Assembly (NCBI RefSeq): GCF_965196975.1
Contig: NZ_OZ239981.1
Location: forward strand, 3,906,001-3,970,000
DNA: 64,000 nucleotides
From: Endozoicomonas sp965196975
GTDB taxonomy: Bacteria; Pseudomonadota; Gammaproteobacteria; Pseudomonadales; Endozoicomonadaceae
Reading direction: 5' to 3'
Each line of letters begins with the position of its first letter. Positions within the stretch are counted from its first letter, which is position 1. This document shows positions 9,325-18,952 of this stretch, in pieces. The translations under genes were made by a program, and so were the position numbers. Below the pieces are notes generated by a model. That model saw only the letters and a program-made list of their open reading frames with translations. It ran no database searches and was not told where the DNA came from.

Positions 9325-9672
9325 TCAAGCTTCTTCTTCTTCTAATACAACACCTTCATCTTCAGCCATTTCTTCTTCTGTTATGGCTTCAGCGGTAATA
9401 CCTTCATCACTAATATCGTCTGCTCTTAGAAGAATCATCCCACTATTGCTAGAGTCTTGTATCAGGCTAAACAGTTGTAACTTACCGTATACCTTAACAG
9501 TTGCGTAATCAACAGCCTCGCGGGTATAGAGCAAAATCTTAGGTGTTTTATCAATACCTTTAATCAGTGGTGTGAACACGTATTTATAGTGTATATGCAT
9601 CACACCATCGTCATACCATGGGCGATCTGGTGCGGGTATGTGCTCTGGCCATGGCTCAATTTCACCTTCCAT
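9325..9672 (-). pseudogene. secreted acidic-tailed protein, 3' part of a gene split by an IS
   Basis: This is the C-terminal part of an unknown exported protein whose 5' part is at 11064-11221. Removing the ISKra4 element and one copy of the 8-bp duplication CCTTCCAT joins the halves exactly in frame at LMEGEIEPWPE, giving 165 residues. This part holds the globular sequence (about residues 52-140) and a strongly acidic tail ending EGVVLEEEEA. No family recognised. The present frame fuses the remnant to about 23 residues read from the IS end, which are not native. Confidence 0.8.
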
Positions 9673-11063
9673 GGGTGCTCTCTCTGAATGATTGAAACAA
9701 TAGTGCTCTATTTTCACAGCTACTATGGGAACACCACTCATAATAGTTAACTGTCATGCCCGCTTCTGTTATTTCCAGCTCTACCAAAAGCATCGTTTTG
9801 CAAATTGAAGTTTCTATAGATTCAGGCAACATGCTGAATCTTGAAGATAGTTTACAGCGTGCACTCAATGAAGCCGGGCAGCTTGGAACAAAAGAGTTAT
9901 TGGGGCTATTTGAATCACCCAATAAAGAACCTATCGTCGTTAATCAGCAGAAGTGGAACTACAAAGGAAAGGTTCTTAAGCACTATGAAACCTTATACGG
10001 TCGTATACCTTTGGAGCGCTCCGTATATCAGGGTGTCAGAGGTGGCAGTACTCTGGCAGCACTTGATCTTCGTGCCGGTATTATTGGTTCAGCTACCCCC
10101 AAATTTGCCAAGTCTATCGCCTGGAAATACAGCCAGATGCCAGCGCCTGCGGTAAAAGAAGATTTTGAGACCAACCATCAAAGGACGCTTTCAAATTCTT
10201 ATATCAAGCATTTATCGGACAGAGTAGGTGCATTAATTGAAGACCAGCAAGACACTCACTACCACCTTCCTCCACTAAAAGAGCCTGTTGAAACAATAGC
10301 CATTGGTCTGGATGGAACCTGCATGCTGCTTTGTGAAGAAGGCTGGAGGGAAGCCATGTGTGGGACATTGAGCCTATATTCTGCAGATGGAGACAGGCTC
10401 CACACGATATATACAGCCAGTTCGCCAGAGTATGGTAAACAAAGCTTTATGAGCAAGCTCGACGAGGAGATTGCAGATCTAAAACGACTCTACCCAAATG
10501 CCACATACATCGGGGTAGCTGACGGGGCTAGAGAAAACTGGAGTTATTTGAAACAACATACCTCTGGGCAGATACTCGATTTTTATCATGCATCTGAATA
10601 TTTAGCTGGAGCAGCGGAAGCACTGTTTCCAACCAGTAAGGCGAAGCGACACCAGTGGCTTGAAGACAGGCTACATAGTTTGAAAAACAAGCGTGGAGCA
10701 GCCAAAAAAATCCTTCAGGAAATTGAATCAGCCGAGCTCCCGAAAAAGACAATCGCACTGACAGAGAAGCGCTACAAAGCTGTGAGCTATTTTACAAACA
10801 ATCACCAGTTAATGAATTATCATCAGGCGCTTAAACGCCATTGGCCAATAGGTTCAGGAGTTACTGAAGCGGCTTGTAAGACTCTGGTAAAGCAACGATT
10901 ATGTGGTTCTGGAATGAGGTGGAAAGCAACAGGAGCGGAAGTGCTTTTGACAACAAGAGCACTGATCCAGAGTAAGGGGCGCTGGGAACAACTTTGGTCT
11001 GAGTTCATGACTGGAAAGGTTGAAGCTAACCTATGAGTCAGTTATCAAATTGAGAGAGCACCC
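9673..11063 (+). mobile_element. ISKra4-type insertion sequence, copy 2 (complete)
   Basis: A 1391-bp element with terminal inverted repeats GGGTGCTCTCTC / GAGAGAGCACCC and an 8-bp target duplication CCTTCCAT at 9665-9672 and 11064-11071. It carries one transposase gene. It is inserted in the gene for a small secreted protein transcribed from the opposite strand. Length and sequence match the copies at 16728 and 54026. Confidence 0.96.
9756..11036 (+). CDS. ISKra4 family transposase
   Basis: The 426-residue DDE transposase of copy 2. Likely catalytic motifs are IAIGLDGT (first Asp), YIGVADGARENW with DFYHASEYL (second Asp region) and the GSGVTEAACK glutamate near the C-terminus, all typical of ISKra4. 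The N-terminal third carries the family's YGRIPLERSVYQ segment. The gene starts 83 bp inside the element and ends 27 bp before its right end. No frameshift or damage is seen, so it is probably active. Confidence 0.92.
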   Translation: MPASVISSSTKSIVLQIEVSIDSGNMLNLEDSLQRALNEAGQLGTKELLGLFESPNKEPIVVNQQKWNYKGKVLKHYETLYGRIPLERSVYQGVRGGSTLAALDLRAGIIGSATPKFAKSIAWKYSQMPAPAVKEDFETNHQRTLSNSYIKHLSDRVGALIEDQQDTHYHLPPLKEPVETIAIGLDGTCMLLCEEGWREAMCGTLSLYSADGDRLHTIYTASSPEYGKQSFMSKLDEEIADLKRLYPNATYIGVADGARENWSYLKQHTSGQILDFYHASEYLAGAAEALFPTSKAKRHQWLEDRLHSLKNKRGAAKKILQEIESAELPKKTIALTEKRYKAVSYFTNNHQLMNYHQALKRHWPIGSGVTEAACKTLVKQRLCGSGMRWKATGAEVLLTTRALIQSKGRWEQLWSEFMTGKVEANL

Positions 11064-11221
11064 CCTTCCATCAGTACAGTTCTATCACCTGTTTGACGGA
11101 TAATTTCCATAAGAAAGTCATTAAATGACCTTAGACGTATAAGATCATGGTCTTCAGCTGCAAATAACGGGACACTATTAATCAAAAAGCATAAGCTCAG
11201 GACACGAACAACATACTTCAT
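11064..11221 (-). pseudogene. secreted protein, 5' part of the IS-split gene
   Basis: The ATG complement at 11219-11221 is preceded on the minus strand by GAGAGG, a good ribosome site. The frame encodes MKYVVRVLSLCFLINSVP followed by LFAAEDHD, a signal peptide with probable cleavage after LFAA, then a helix up to the IS boundary at TVLMEG. It continues in frame in 9325-9672. The intact protein would be a small periplasmic or secreted protein of unknown role. Confidence 0.8.
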
Positions 11222-12129
11222 GCTACTTACCTCTCAAATAAATATTTAAAGGAAGTTACCGCAGAGCAGAGTATAGACTCAGATAATAAATACACATCAT
11301 GTATGGTTATTACTTTTAGGAGTTATCTAATAAAAGATTAATACAGCCGTATATATTTCAAGTTAATTATATTTGAAATCCGTTACTGATGATTTCATTG
11401 AAAGTTTTAGATGGTCGCTCCTGATGCCAACGAGTCAGGCTTTTCTATAAACACACTGACTTTACAATATAAAATCAAAAATGCGCATAATGATTTTGCA
11501 AGATAATTGACAGATATTTTCTCACAAAACCAGTATTTATTTATACTCCTTATGAGATTGTCATATAGATACTCTACAGAATTAGATCGCAGGCAGAAAA
11601 CATGCCTCAATCTCGAAATACAATATATTGTCAATTTTACGATAAGCTGGATATTCATAGCCTATAATCCGCCGAGACTTAGGAAGGTTCTTCAGGTGCT
11701 GGCCTTATTTTTCCAGAGCATGGCTAAATAATAAGGCTCCGTATTTCATATTAAGCTTCTTGTTTATAGAAATAAAACAGCTCAGGAACGATCAATATAT
11801 TCTTATACAGGATTTCAGCGGGCTTAACTCTATCGATCTTATTTAGAGAATTCGTACCAAGGAGATAAAAGCCTTCTTGATGAATTTTCAAGAGTAAATC
11901 TGGAAGCTATTGCCACGAAAGACGTGTTATCTGTCAGTGAACAAGTTGCCCCCAGATTAACCATGAGTCAGCTCATTCTCCGAGGTGCTGCAACAATAGC
12001 CTTCTGCTTCACTGGATCGAATCGATCGCAGGTGCAGTTCAGAAGCCGAGCTGGCAAGTTGCAGGAATTTGTCTGATATACCGCTAACATTCTTAAAAAA
12101 ACATTGAGTAGTATCGGGAGGCCATCACT
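11222..12129. other. 900-bp AT-rich stretch without an intact gene
   Basis: No convincing gene is seen. From about 11828 to 12076 on the + strand an 82-codon stretch is open (LLDEFSRVNLEAIATKDVL and onward to KLQEFV) but has no start or ribosome site and is preceded by a stop, so it may be the decayed 3' end of a coding sequence. A possible 83-codon frame on the minus strand at 11407-11658 has atypical composition and was not called. Confidence 0.5.
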
Positions 12130-12603
12130 ATGAGTAACCTGTATAAAACGGATTTTTATCAGTGGACCCGTCAGCAAATTGATTTATTAAAAAAGAATAA
12201 ATTTCACTCTCTGGATCTGGAAAATTTGATTGAAGAAGTGGAAGACCTGGGTCAGGAAAAAGTCAACTCATTGGAAACCCACCTGACTCACATAATGGTT
12301 TTGCTGCTCAAGTGGCAGCTACGTGCTTTTAAGGAAGATTTGCGCACATTGAATCGATGGTATCGCAGCTGGTTTATGGTGATCGATTACAGCCTCGAAA
12401 AAGAACGGGCGATCGTTAAACGTCTGTTGATGAAGAATCCCAGCTTGTATGGGTTGATGGATGAGTGTCTGCTTGAGTGTTACCCCATTGCCTGTCGGGA
12501 TGCTTCGCGAGAGCTGGAGGTACCGGAAGAGGAGTTCCCAGATACTAATCCATGGACGATGGAGCAGATCATGACGGATGGGTTTCCACCGGGGCCGGAG
12601 TGA
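12130..12603 (+). CDS. DUF29 family protein
   Basis: A 157-residue protein of the DUF29 family, which is common in cyanobacteria and proteobacteria with large accessory genomes and has no known biochemical role. The family pattern is clear: LYKTDFYQWTRQQIDLL at the N-terminus, then LDLENLIEEVEDLG, the HIMVLLLKWQ helix, repeated SW/SLEKER segments and a C-terminal EEEFPDTNPWT. A GGGAGG ribosome site lies 7-8 bp before the ATG. It stands alone; the next feature downstream is a dispersed intergenic repeat. Confidence 0.88.
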   Translation: MSNLYKTDFYQWTRQQIDLLKKNKFHSLDLENLIEEVEDLGQEKVNSLETHLTHIMVLLLKWQLRAFKEDLRTLNRWYRSWFMVIDYSLEKERAIVKRLLMKNPSLYGLMDECLLECYPIACRDASRELEVPEEEFPDTNPWTMEQIMTDGFPPGPE

Positions 12604-12607
12604 TTTT

Positions 12608-12745
12608 TGGAGCCACAGAGATTTTTTAACCCACAAAGGCACTGAAACACAAAGCTCCTCTCATTCCGCAGATGACCGTGGGAATGAGATAGTCTTTAAA
12701 AGGATTACTTTATGTTCTTTGTGTCCCTTTTGGGTTCCAGTGTTT
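12608..12745. repeat. dispersed CTTTGTG-type intergenic repeat
   Basis: The stretch contains GCCACAGAG...AACCCACAAAGGCACTGAAACACAAAG and then CTTTGTGTCCCTTTTGGGTTCC in the opposite sense. Similar paired motifs occur at 14470, 44392-44626 and 46460-46575. No coding potential is seen. Confidence 0.5.
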
Positions 12746-12790
12746 TGCTGCCTACACGACAGTCTAAGAGCATTGGAATGAGCTCAACGC

Positions 12791-12816
12791 AGAAAACCCG
12801 CCAAAGCGGGTTTTCT
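12791..12816. terminator. strong bidirectional terminator for the porin gene
   Basis: An 11-bp perfect GC-rich stem (AGAAAACCCGC / GCGGGTTTTCT) with a 4-nt loop gives TTTTCT at the end of the stem in both directions. On the minus strand it lies 50 bp after the porin stop. Confidence 0.88.
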
Positions 12817-12865
12817 ATTGCCGGAATTCCGGCGAAGACATTGCTGCTAAGCAACTACTTCGATA

Positions 12866-13879
12866 TTAGAAGTAGTAACGAGCCTGCAGAACGATCTTGT
12901 CTTCAGCTTTAGCACCAGTAGTGTGCATTACGCTGTCTTCAAACTGGTAAGTACCGGACAGCTGAACAGGACCCTGAGTGTAAACTACTTCAACTGGGAT
13001 GTACTTTACTTCACCCTTGATGCCAGTAGTGTTGCTCTTGTCTTTCAGCTGGTTGTAACCACCACCAATTTTGAACATTTCGTTCAGCTGGTAGCTGGCG
13101 TACAGTTCAATACCTTCTGCCTTTTCTACCGCACCCAGGTAGTCGCTGGTTTCACGGTTCTTCAGGTCAGCGTAAGTCAGAGCAGCGTAGATCTTGTCAG
13201 CTTCGAACTTGGCACCAACGATAGCAGACTTGGCTTTGTAGCCATTTGCACCAGTTACTTCAACTTTGGCTTCGTTGTAAGCAGCACCGATGCTCAGACC
13301 CATTGGCAGGTCGTAGCTGGCAGCAACAGCGTAAGAGCCGTCACGAGTTTCGTTAGTGTCAACAGACTCTTCACCAACCTGGTACTGAGCAGAAACGTTC
13401 AGACCCATGAAGCTGTGATTGTACTGCAGAGCGTCTTCAGCACGAGCGGTACCCAGAGCGTCGCCGTCAGCACCGTAGAAACCGGAAGCTTCACCACCAG
13501 TAGCTGCGAACACATCTGTCCAGCCAGCAACCATGCCGTAAGTAGACCACTGCTGACCGTAAGCAATAGAGCCCAGCTGGTCGTTCTTGGCGCCAACGTA
13601 AGCCAGACGCTGCCAGAAGTAATCGTCTTTATCACCAGTAGTGTCGAAGCCCCACTCTGTCTTAGCAAAAACAGTAGTGGCTTCAGTCATCTTGTGCTCG
13701 AAAGCAAAGTTGATACGGCTGCTGTCGCCAGTGTGCTCACCTTTGTCCTGGTCGATGTAACGCAGGTCCAGGTAACCACCGATGGTAGCTTTGTTAGTGC
13801 CATCGTCAACCAGAGTAACGGCCATAGCCTGACCGGCCATCATGGAAGCAACAACAGCTGCAAGAATTTTCTTTTGCAT
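12866..13879 (-). CDS. general outer-membrane porin
   Basis: A 337-residue trimeric-type porin of the Gram-negative porin family that allows diffusion of small hydrophilic solutes. A signal peptide (MQKKILAAVVASMMAGQAMA) is followed by ATIGGYLDLRY and alternating beta strands with acidic loops, and the protein ends in ...QARYYF, the aromatic C-terminus recognised by the Bam complex. The start is the ATG at 13879, which has AGGAG 8 bp upstream; the longer frame begins at a GTG lying within that spacer. A 770-bp upstream region and strong terminator suggest a highly expressed, monocistronic gene. Confidence 0.92.
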   Translation of the reverse strand: MQKKILAAVVASMMAGQAMAVTLVDDGTNKATIGGYLDLRYIDQDKGEHTGDSSRINFAFEHKMTEATTVFAKTEWGFDTTGDKDDYFWQRLAYVGAKNDQLGSIAYGQQWSTYGMVAGWTDVFAATGGEASGFYGADGDALGTARAEDALQYNHSFMGLNVSAQYQVGEESVDTNETRDGSYAVAASYDLPMGLSIGAAYNEAKVEVTGANGYKAKSAIVGAKFEADKIYAALTYADLKNRETSDYLGAVEKAEGIELYASYQLNEMFKIGGGYNQLKDKSNTTGIKGEVKYIPVEVVYTQGPVQLSGTYQFEDSVMHTTGAKAEDKIVLQARYYF

Positions 13880-14656
13880 GGAGTTCACTCCTGAAATTGT
13901 GTGTGATGTGTGTGCTTTTTCTGTCGCCTTTCTTCTTATGCATGGTGAAATGCAGAAGCCCCCTCACCGATGCGGGCGACTTAATTTGGAGGCAATTATT
14001 CAAGAGTGTTTGCACTAAGGTCACATTACATAATCGAATCCGCTTATGATTTTTTTTGCTATTGCAAGGATAAAAATTAATCAGTATGTGATAACAAATA
14101 ATCAGAAATTAGGACGAAGGCCTTGATTAATCAGGGAAGGGAATAAACCACAAAAAATAACAGGATTTAAAACAATCAAACAACGAGATAGGTAATTACC
14201 GAAAAAACAAGTGGAATATGATATCCCTGCTTTATAAAAATTTACATTCCGTTGATGTATATCAACGCTTAAATAATCAAAGAAATTACTGAGACAAAGG
14301 TTTCCCTAAGAACCGGGAATAACAAACACTGTTCAGCTGACAAAACACTGACACCCAATAATTAAATATCAACCGATGGGAAACTACCTATTCTGGCCGC
14401 ACCCTTGCATAGAACAGTGCCGCTCAGAGATTTAAAAGAAACCAGTCGAAAAAATCGACGTTTGCTAGTGGCTCTGTGTCTTTTGGGTTCAAAGCTTCCT
14501 CATCGCACAGGTATTTATTTCGAACGTCTTCTAATACTATGTCTTTCACGGGATGGGGAGGGATGGGCTGTCAGATAAATGAAATAAATGATCCAGATGA
14601 TTGACGGCACTGCCATTCGTTGTAACAGCGATAACAGCAGTGCCTTGATGATTCTG
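13880..14656. other. long AT-rich upstream region of the porin gene
   Basis: About 780 bp without a gene. The part near 13880-14050 must hold the porin promoter and leader. Near 14470 there is a fragment of the CTTTGTG-type repeat (GGCTCTGTGTCTTTTGGGTTC). At 14606-14644 an 8-bp inverted repeat (GGCACTGC / GCAGTGCC) follows the tenA stop and may be its terminator. Confidence 0.4.
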
Positions 14657-15352
14657 TTAAAACGAGCAGTCCATCCCCATCTGCCAGAACCCGATTTCCA
14701 GTCGAGTTGCTTCCCGGAACGTCTGACAAAGGGAGTCCATTCGCGCGGCGTTATAACGGGATTTTGCCAGATGGTCCAACCTCTCAACCTGCTTTCTGGC
14801 ACCTTCCAGGTACTCTTCACCACCGTAGGTTTCAATCCATGCCCAGTAAGGGTTGCCCTCTTTGAGCGTATCTGGATCGTTCTTCAAACGATACCCAATT
14901 TCCGCGTAACCGACTGCACAGGGAGATAACGCCGTGTAAAGATCAAGAATATCGCCAGCCATTCCCCGCTCCAGCACATAACGGGTGTAAGCCATATTGG
15001 CCCGGGCTTCCGGCAGGCTGACCACATCCTTTTCTGTCAGTCCCCATTCCTGACAATACGCCAGATGCAGTGTCATTTCTCCCAAAATGCCGCTCACAGA
15101 CTCTGATGCAGAACGCATATCTTCGAGGTTATCCGACTTATAAACCGCCAGTGAGTAAGCCCTGGCAAAGTGAATCAGGAACAGATAGTCCTGCTGAAGA
15201 TAGTGACGGAAAGAGGCCTGTGGCAGCGAGCCGTCGGCAATACCCTGGACAAACGGGTGGTGGCAGTATTCCTGCCAGTCCTCATGGCAGGCCGCTCTCA
15301 CGCGTCCATAAAGGGTAGTCACATCATCAAAAAAAGGCTTATTCGAACTCAT
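14657..15352 (-). CDS. tenA: TenA family aminopyrimidine aminohydrolase (thiaminase II)
   Basis: TenA salvages thiamine breakdown products by deaminating aminopyrimidine in the cytoplasm. The 231 residues match the all-helical TenA fold, with D55 in the QQDYLFL helix, catalytic C145 (LSPCAVGYAEIG), the YGGEEY segment and E219 (ATRLEIGFWQMG) in the expected order. The gene stands alone with about 220 bp of AT-rich upstream sequence. I looked there for a TPP riboswitch core and saw none, so thiamine control is not supported by sequence. Confidence 0.93.
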   Translation of the reverse strand: MSSNKPFFDDVTTLYGRVRAACHEDWQEYCHHPFVQGIADGSLPQASFRHYLQQDYLFLIHFARAYSLAVYKSDNLEDMRSASESVSGILGEMTLHLAYCQEWGLTEKDVVSLPEARANMAYTRYVLERGMAGDILDLYTALSPCAVGYAEIGYRLKNDPDTLKEGNPYWAWIETYGGEEYLEGARKQVERLDHLAKSRYNAARMDSLCQTFREATRLEIGFWQMGMDCSF

Positions 15353-15628
15353 GATACCGCTCCAGATACTAGTAATCTGAGCACATCATAGCGTTACCAT
15401 TATCCATTATCACTTCATTAACAATGATAACCACCTGCTTTTTTAAGGTTTTTTAGCCCTTTCAAATAGCTGAAACAGAAATAAAAGGGGTTTTGCTAAA
15501 ATTAAATTGAACGTTGGTTTATATAAATTGTCCAAGATGATAAGCAAGAGCAGATTGTTCCAATTAATTACATGCTGTTTTTGAAGACAATGATGTATCC
15601 CAGGGTATCAGGTCAGGAGGATCTGCTG

Positions 15629-16727
15629 ATGAATAGTGTCCCACCCAACAATCAAGGAAAGCAGCCTGACTTTACTTTTGAAGCAGCAGATAACTCTCTA
15701 TCAGCTCCGAAAAGTGAGGATCTATCTGCCAGCCCATCGTGTCCAGAACAAATGGATGGGCCTGAAGGTACACCAATAGAACAAAGAGCGACGTCTGTTC
15801 GTTCTGACGTGCAACAAACAGAAACAGCCTCATCTTCTCAGACCGATAAAAGTGCCCCAACCTCCGAAAAACACGACTCCTGGTTTGCGTGGGCTAAAAA
15901 CTATGGGGTTTCCCTGTTCTTGGGAGCGGCAAGAAATGAACAACCCACTCAGAATATAACCGCTGAGGGATTTGAGTCGTTGGTTGATGGCAATAGTGAG
16001 GTCGATGACAATAGCGAGGTTAATGAAGAGTTTGAAGAATTCACTGATACTGATATGGCTGAGATTGCTGAGACGGTTCGTAAATCTATTATGGGTTTAA
16101 AAGATACAGCCAATCAGTGCCTTCCAGAACCGTGGCATGAAATATTTGAACATTACTTAACCGATCATGATAATACCGCCCCTGAATTTTTATCGGATCA
16201 AACTTGCCAGAAGCTTTTTGAACATTATTACACTAATAAAAAAAGTACCCGCTATGGAGCTATCAGCCAAGATAAAAAAGAACTCATTAACGTCCTAAGT
16301 CGAATTAAAGACATCCGACCTTTAGCAAAAGGAACCCCACTTTACGATAATCTATTAGAGCTTTATAAGGACATAATAAAAATAAATAGGCGAGTTGATG
16401 ATGCAATGCACCTGCAGGATAAATGTCAAAGCTTTTCAAAAAAGCAGCAGGAAGTTTCTCCATCAAGCTCTAAGAGCCAACTCTTTAGCAAGACAATGCT
16501 GGTTCCAGTTCACAAACTGAAGCCTGATGAGCATCATATAGACAACCAATTTAACGCTGATATTAACCGAAATATGGATGTCACAGCATACTCACCCGAT
16601 GGACAACTAGAATTTCGCATAAAAACTAATCACAAAGGCTATCAGGTCTTTGATACTAAGAAAAATACCGATGAGCCTAGCGCAACAGGAAAATTAGAAG
16701 AAGTTTTTTCATGTGAGGTCTTTGAGG
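15629..16727 (+). pseudogene. disordered acidic protein of unknown function, 3' end cut off by an IS
   Basis: An AGGAGG ribosome site 8 bp upstream makes the ATG at 15629 the likely start, rather than the earlier in-frame ATG at 15572. The first ~90 residues are Ser/Pro/Gln-rich and probably disordered; an acidic stretch (VDGNSEVDDNSEVNEEFEEF) and a helical middle region follow. The frame runs into ISKra4 copy 3 at 16727 after CEVFEG, so the native C-terminus is gone; the last seven codons before the stop are IS sequence. No signal peptide or family recognised. Composition resembles secreted effector-type proteins of host-associated bacteria, which is inference only. Confidence 0.6.
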
Positions 16728-18118
16728 GGGTGCTCTCTCTGAATGATTGAAACAATAGTGCTCTATTTTCACAGCTACTATGGGAACACCACTCATAATA
16801 GTTAACTGTCATGCCCGCTTCTGTTATTTCCAGCTCTACCAAAAGCATCGTTTTGCAAATTGAAGTTTCTATAGATTCAGGCAACATGCTGAATCTTGAA
16901 GATAGTTTACAGCGTGCACTCAATGAAGCCGGGCAGCTTGGAACAAAAGAGTTATTGGGGCTATTTGAATCACCCAATAAAGAACCTATCGTCGTTAATC
17001 AGCAGAAGTGGAACTACAAAGGAAAGGTTCTTAAGCACTATGAAACCTTATACGGTCGTATACCTTTGGAGCGCTCCGTATATCAGGGTGTCAGAGGTGG
17101 CAGTACTCTGGCAGCACTTGATCTTCGTGCCGGTATTATTGGTTCAGCTACCCCCAAATTTGCCAAGTCTATCGCCTGGAAATACAGCCAGATGCCAGCG
17201 CCTGCGGTAAAAGAAGATTTTGAGACCAACCATCAAAGGACGCTTTCAAATTCTTATATCAAGCATTTATCGGACAGAGTAGGTGCATTAATTGAAGACC
17301 AGCAAGACACTCACTACCACCTTCCTCCACTAAAAGAGCCTGTTGAAACAATAGCCATTGGTCTGGATGGAACCTGCATGCTGCTTTGTGAAGAAGGCTG
17401 GAGGGAAGCCATGTGTGGGACATTGAGCCTATATTCTGCAGATGGAGACAGGCTCCACACGATATATACAGCCAGTTCGCCAGAGTATGGTAAACAAAGC
17501 TTTATGAGCAAGCTCGACGAGGAGATTGCAGATCTAAAACGACTCTACCCAAATGCCACATACATCGGGGTAGCTGACGGGGCTAGAGAAAACTGGAGTT
17601 ATTTGAAACAACATACCTCTGGGCAGATACTCGATTTTTATCATGCATCTGAATATTTAGCTGGAGCAGCGGAAGCACTGTTTCCAACCAGTAAGGCGAA
17701 GCGACACCAGTGGCTTGAAGACAGGCTACATAGTTTGAAAAACAAGCGTGGAGCAGCCAAAAAAATCCTTCAGGAAATTGAATCAGCCGAGCTCCCGAAA
17801 AAGACAATCGCACTGACAGAGAAGCGCTACAAAGCTGTGAGCTATTTTACAAACAATCACCAGTTAATGAATTATCATCAGGCGCTTAAACGCCATTGGC
17901 CAATAGGTTCAGGAGTTACTGAAGCGGCTTGTAAGACTCTGGTAAAGCAACGATTATGTGGTTCTGGAATGAGGTGGAAAGCAACAGGAGCGGAAGTGCT
18001 TTTGACAACAAGAGCACTGATCCAGAGTAAGGGGCGCTGGGAACAACTTTGGTCTGAGTTCATGACTGGAAAGGTTGAAGCTAACCTATGAGTCAGTTAT
18101 CAAATTGAGAGAGCACCC
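16728..18118 (+). mobile_element. ISKra4-type insertion sequence, copy 3 (complete, no target duplication)
   Basis: Same 1391-bp element and ends as copy 2. The flanks do not match: CTTTGAGG on the left and CTCTCCCA on the right. This copy therefore does not mark a simple insertion; its two flanks come from different places, as expected after recombination between two copies or an adjacent deletion. On the left is an interrupted gene, on the right an IS481-like remnant lacking its beginning. Confidence 0.94.
16811..18091 (+). CDS. ISKra4 family transposase
   Basis: This 426-residue transposase appears residue-for-residue identical to those at 9756 and 54109, with intact LDGT, VADGAREN and GSGVTEAACK motifs. 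It starts 83 bp inside the element, like the other copies. Confidence 0.92.
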   Translation: MPASVISSSTKSIVLQIEVSIDSGNMLNLEDSLQRALNEAGQLGTKELLGLFESPNKEPIVVNQQKWNYKGKVLKHYETLYGRIPLERSVYQGVRGGSTLAALDLRAGIIGSATPKFAKSIAWKYSQMPAPAVKEDFETNHQRTLSNSYIKHLSDRVGALIEDQQDTHYHLPPLKEPVETIAIGLDGTCMLLCEEGWREAMCGTLSLYSADGDRLHTIYTASSPEYGKQSFMSKLDEEIADLKRLYPNATYIGVADGARENWSYLKQHTSGQILDFYHASEYLAGAAEALFPTSKAKRHQWLEDRLHSLKNKRGAAKKILQEIESAELPKKTIALTEKRYKAVSYFTNNHQLMNYHQALKRHWPIGSGVTEAACKTLVKQRLCGSGMRWKATGAEVLLTTRALIQSKGRWEQLWSEFMTGKVEANL

Positions 18119-18119
18119 C

Positions 18120-18848
18120 TCTCCCAACGGTGTGAGAAGCATCTGGCTAAGAAATGATCTGGGAAGCTTCAAACTGCGCCTCAAAGCCCTTGAAGAGAAA
18201 GTGGCTCGAGAAGGAATCATTCTCACCGAGTCCCAGGTCAGGGCACTTGAGCGCAAGAAGCTGGATGATGAGGCCAGTGGTGAGATTGACACAGCGCACC
18301 CTGGCTACCTTGGTTCACAGGACACTTTCTATGTTGGAACCTTTAAAGGTGTTGGCCGCGTTTATCAGCAGACTTATGTTGATACTTACTCCAAGGTAGC
18401 GCAGGCCAAACTCTATAAGACAAAGACCCCAATTACGGCTGCAGACCTGCTCAATGACCGCGTGTTGCCATTCTATGAAGCTCAAGAGCTACCTGTGCTC
18501 AGAATACTGACAGACAGAGGTACAGAGTATTGTGGTCGTGCTGATCAACACGATTATCAACTTTACCTGGCGGTGAACGACATTGAACATACGAAGACGA
18601 AAACCCGGCATCCACAAACGAATGGAATCTGTGAACGCTTCCATAAAACGATTCTGCAGGAGTTTTATCAACCTGCATTGAGAAAGACGCTGTATACGAG
18701 TATTGAGATGATTCAGTCAGATCTGGACGAATGGTTAATTCACTACAATACTGAGCGTACCCATCAAGGTAAGCAGTGCAACGGGAGAACGCCGATAGAA
18801 ACACTGATTGATGGGAAAGAGATCTGGAAGGAAAAGTTCATAGCCTGA
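18120..18848 (+). pseudogene. IS481/IS3-type transposase remnant, 5' end missing
   Basis: The frame encodes about 240 C-terminal residues of an rve-fold DDE transposase: YVDTYSKVAQAKLY (first Asp), ILTDRGTEYCG (second Asp) and HPQTNGICERFHKT (Glu), then WLIHYNTERTHQGKQCNGRTP. Family members are about 350 residues long, so roughly 100 N-terminal residues, including the HTH region, are lost at the ISKra4 boundary. The longer frame starting inside the ISKra4 end is an accidental fusion. The element's right end probably lies near 18880-18910, where CTGTCAGGTCAGGTCTG is seen. Confidence 0.85.
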
Positions 18849-18952
18849 ATTTAACCTGACAGACACCTTCTTGAAAATCGGTAACTGTCAGGTCAGGTCT
18901 GAACTTCTACACTTTACCTGATGTTTTAGATGGTGCACTTCCAAACCTTCCT

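Noticed and set aside
9662..9922. minus-strand frame at the left end of each ISKra4 copy (also at 444, 16642 and 53922)
   Set aside because: It is a shadow of the transposase N-terminus extended into flanking sequence; its C-terminus differs at each site.
12923..13894. 323-codon + strand frame
   Set aside because: It is wholly antisense to the porin gene, whose signal peptide, strands and C-terminal Phe are unmistakable.
14515..14835. 106-codon minus-strand frame overlapping tenA
   Set aside because: It overlaps the 3' end of tenA in another frame and extends into repeat sequence.
15353..15571. TPP riboswitch upstream of tenA
   Set aside because: No CTGAGA-type core or matching stems could be found.
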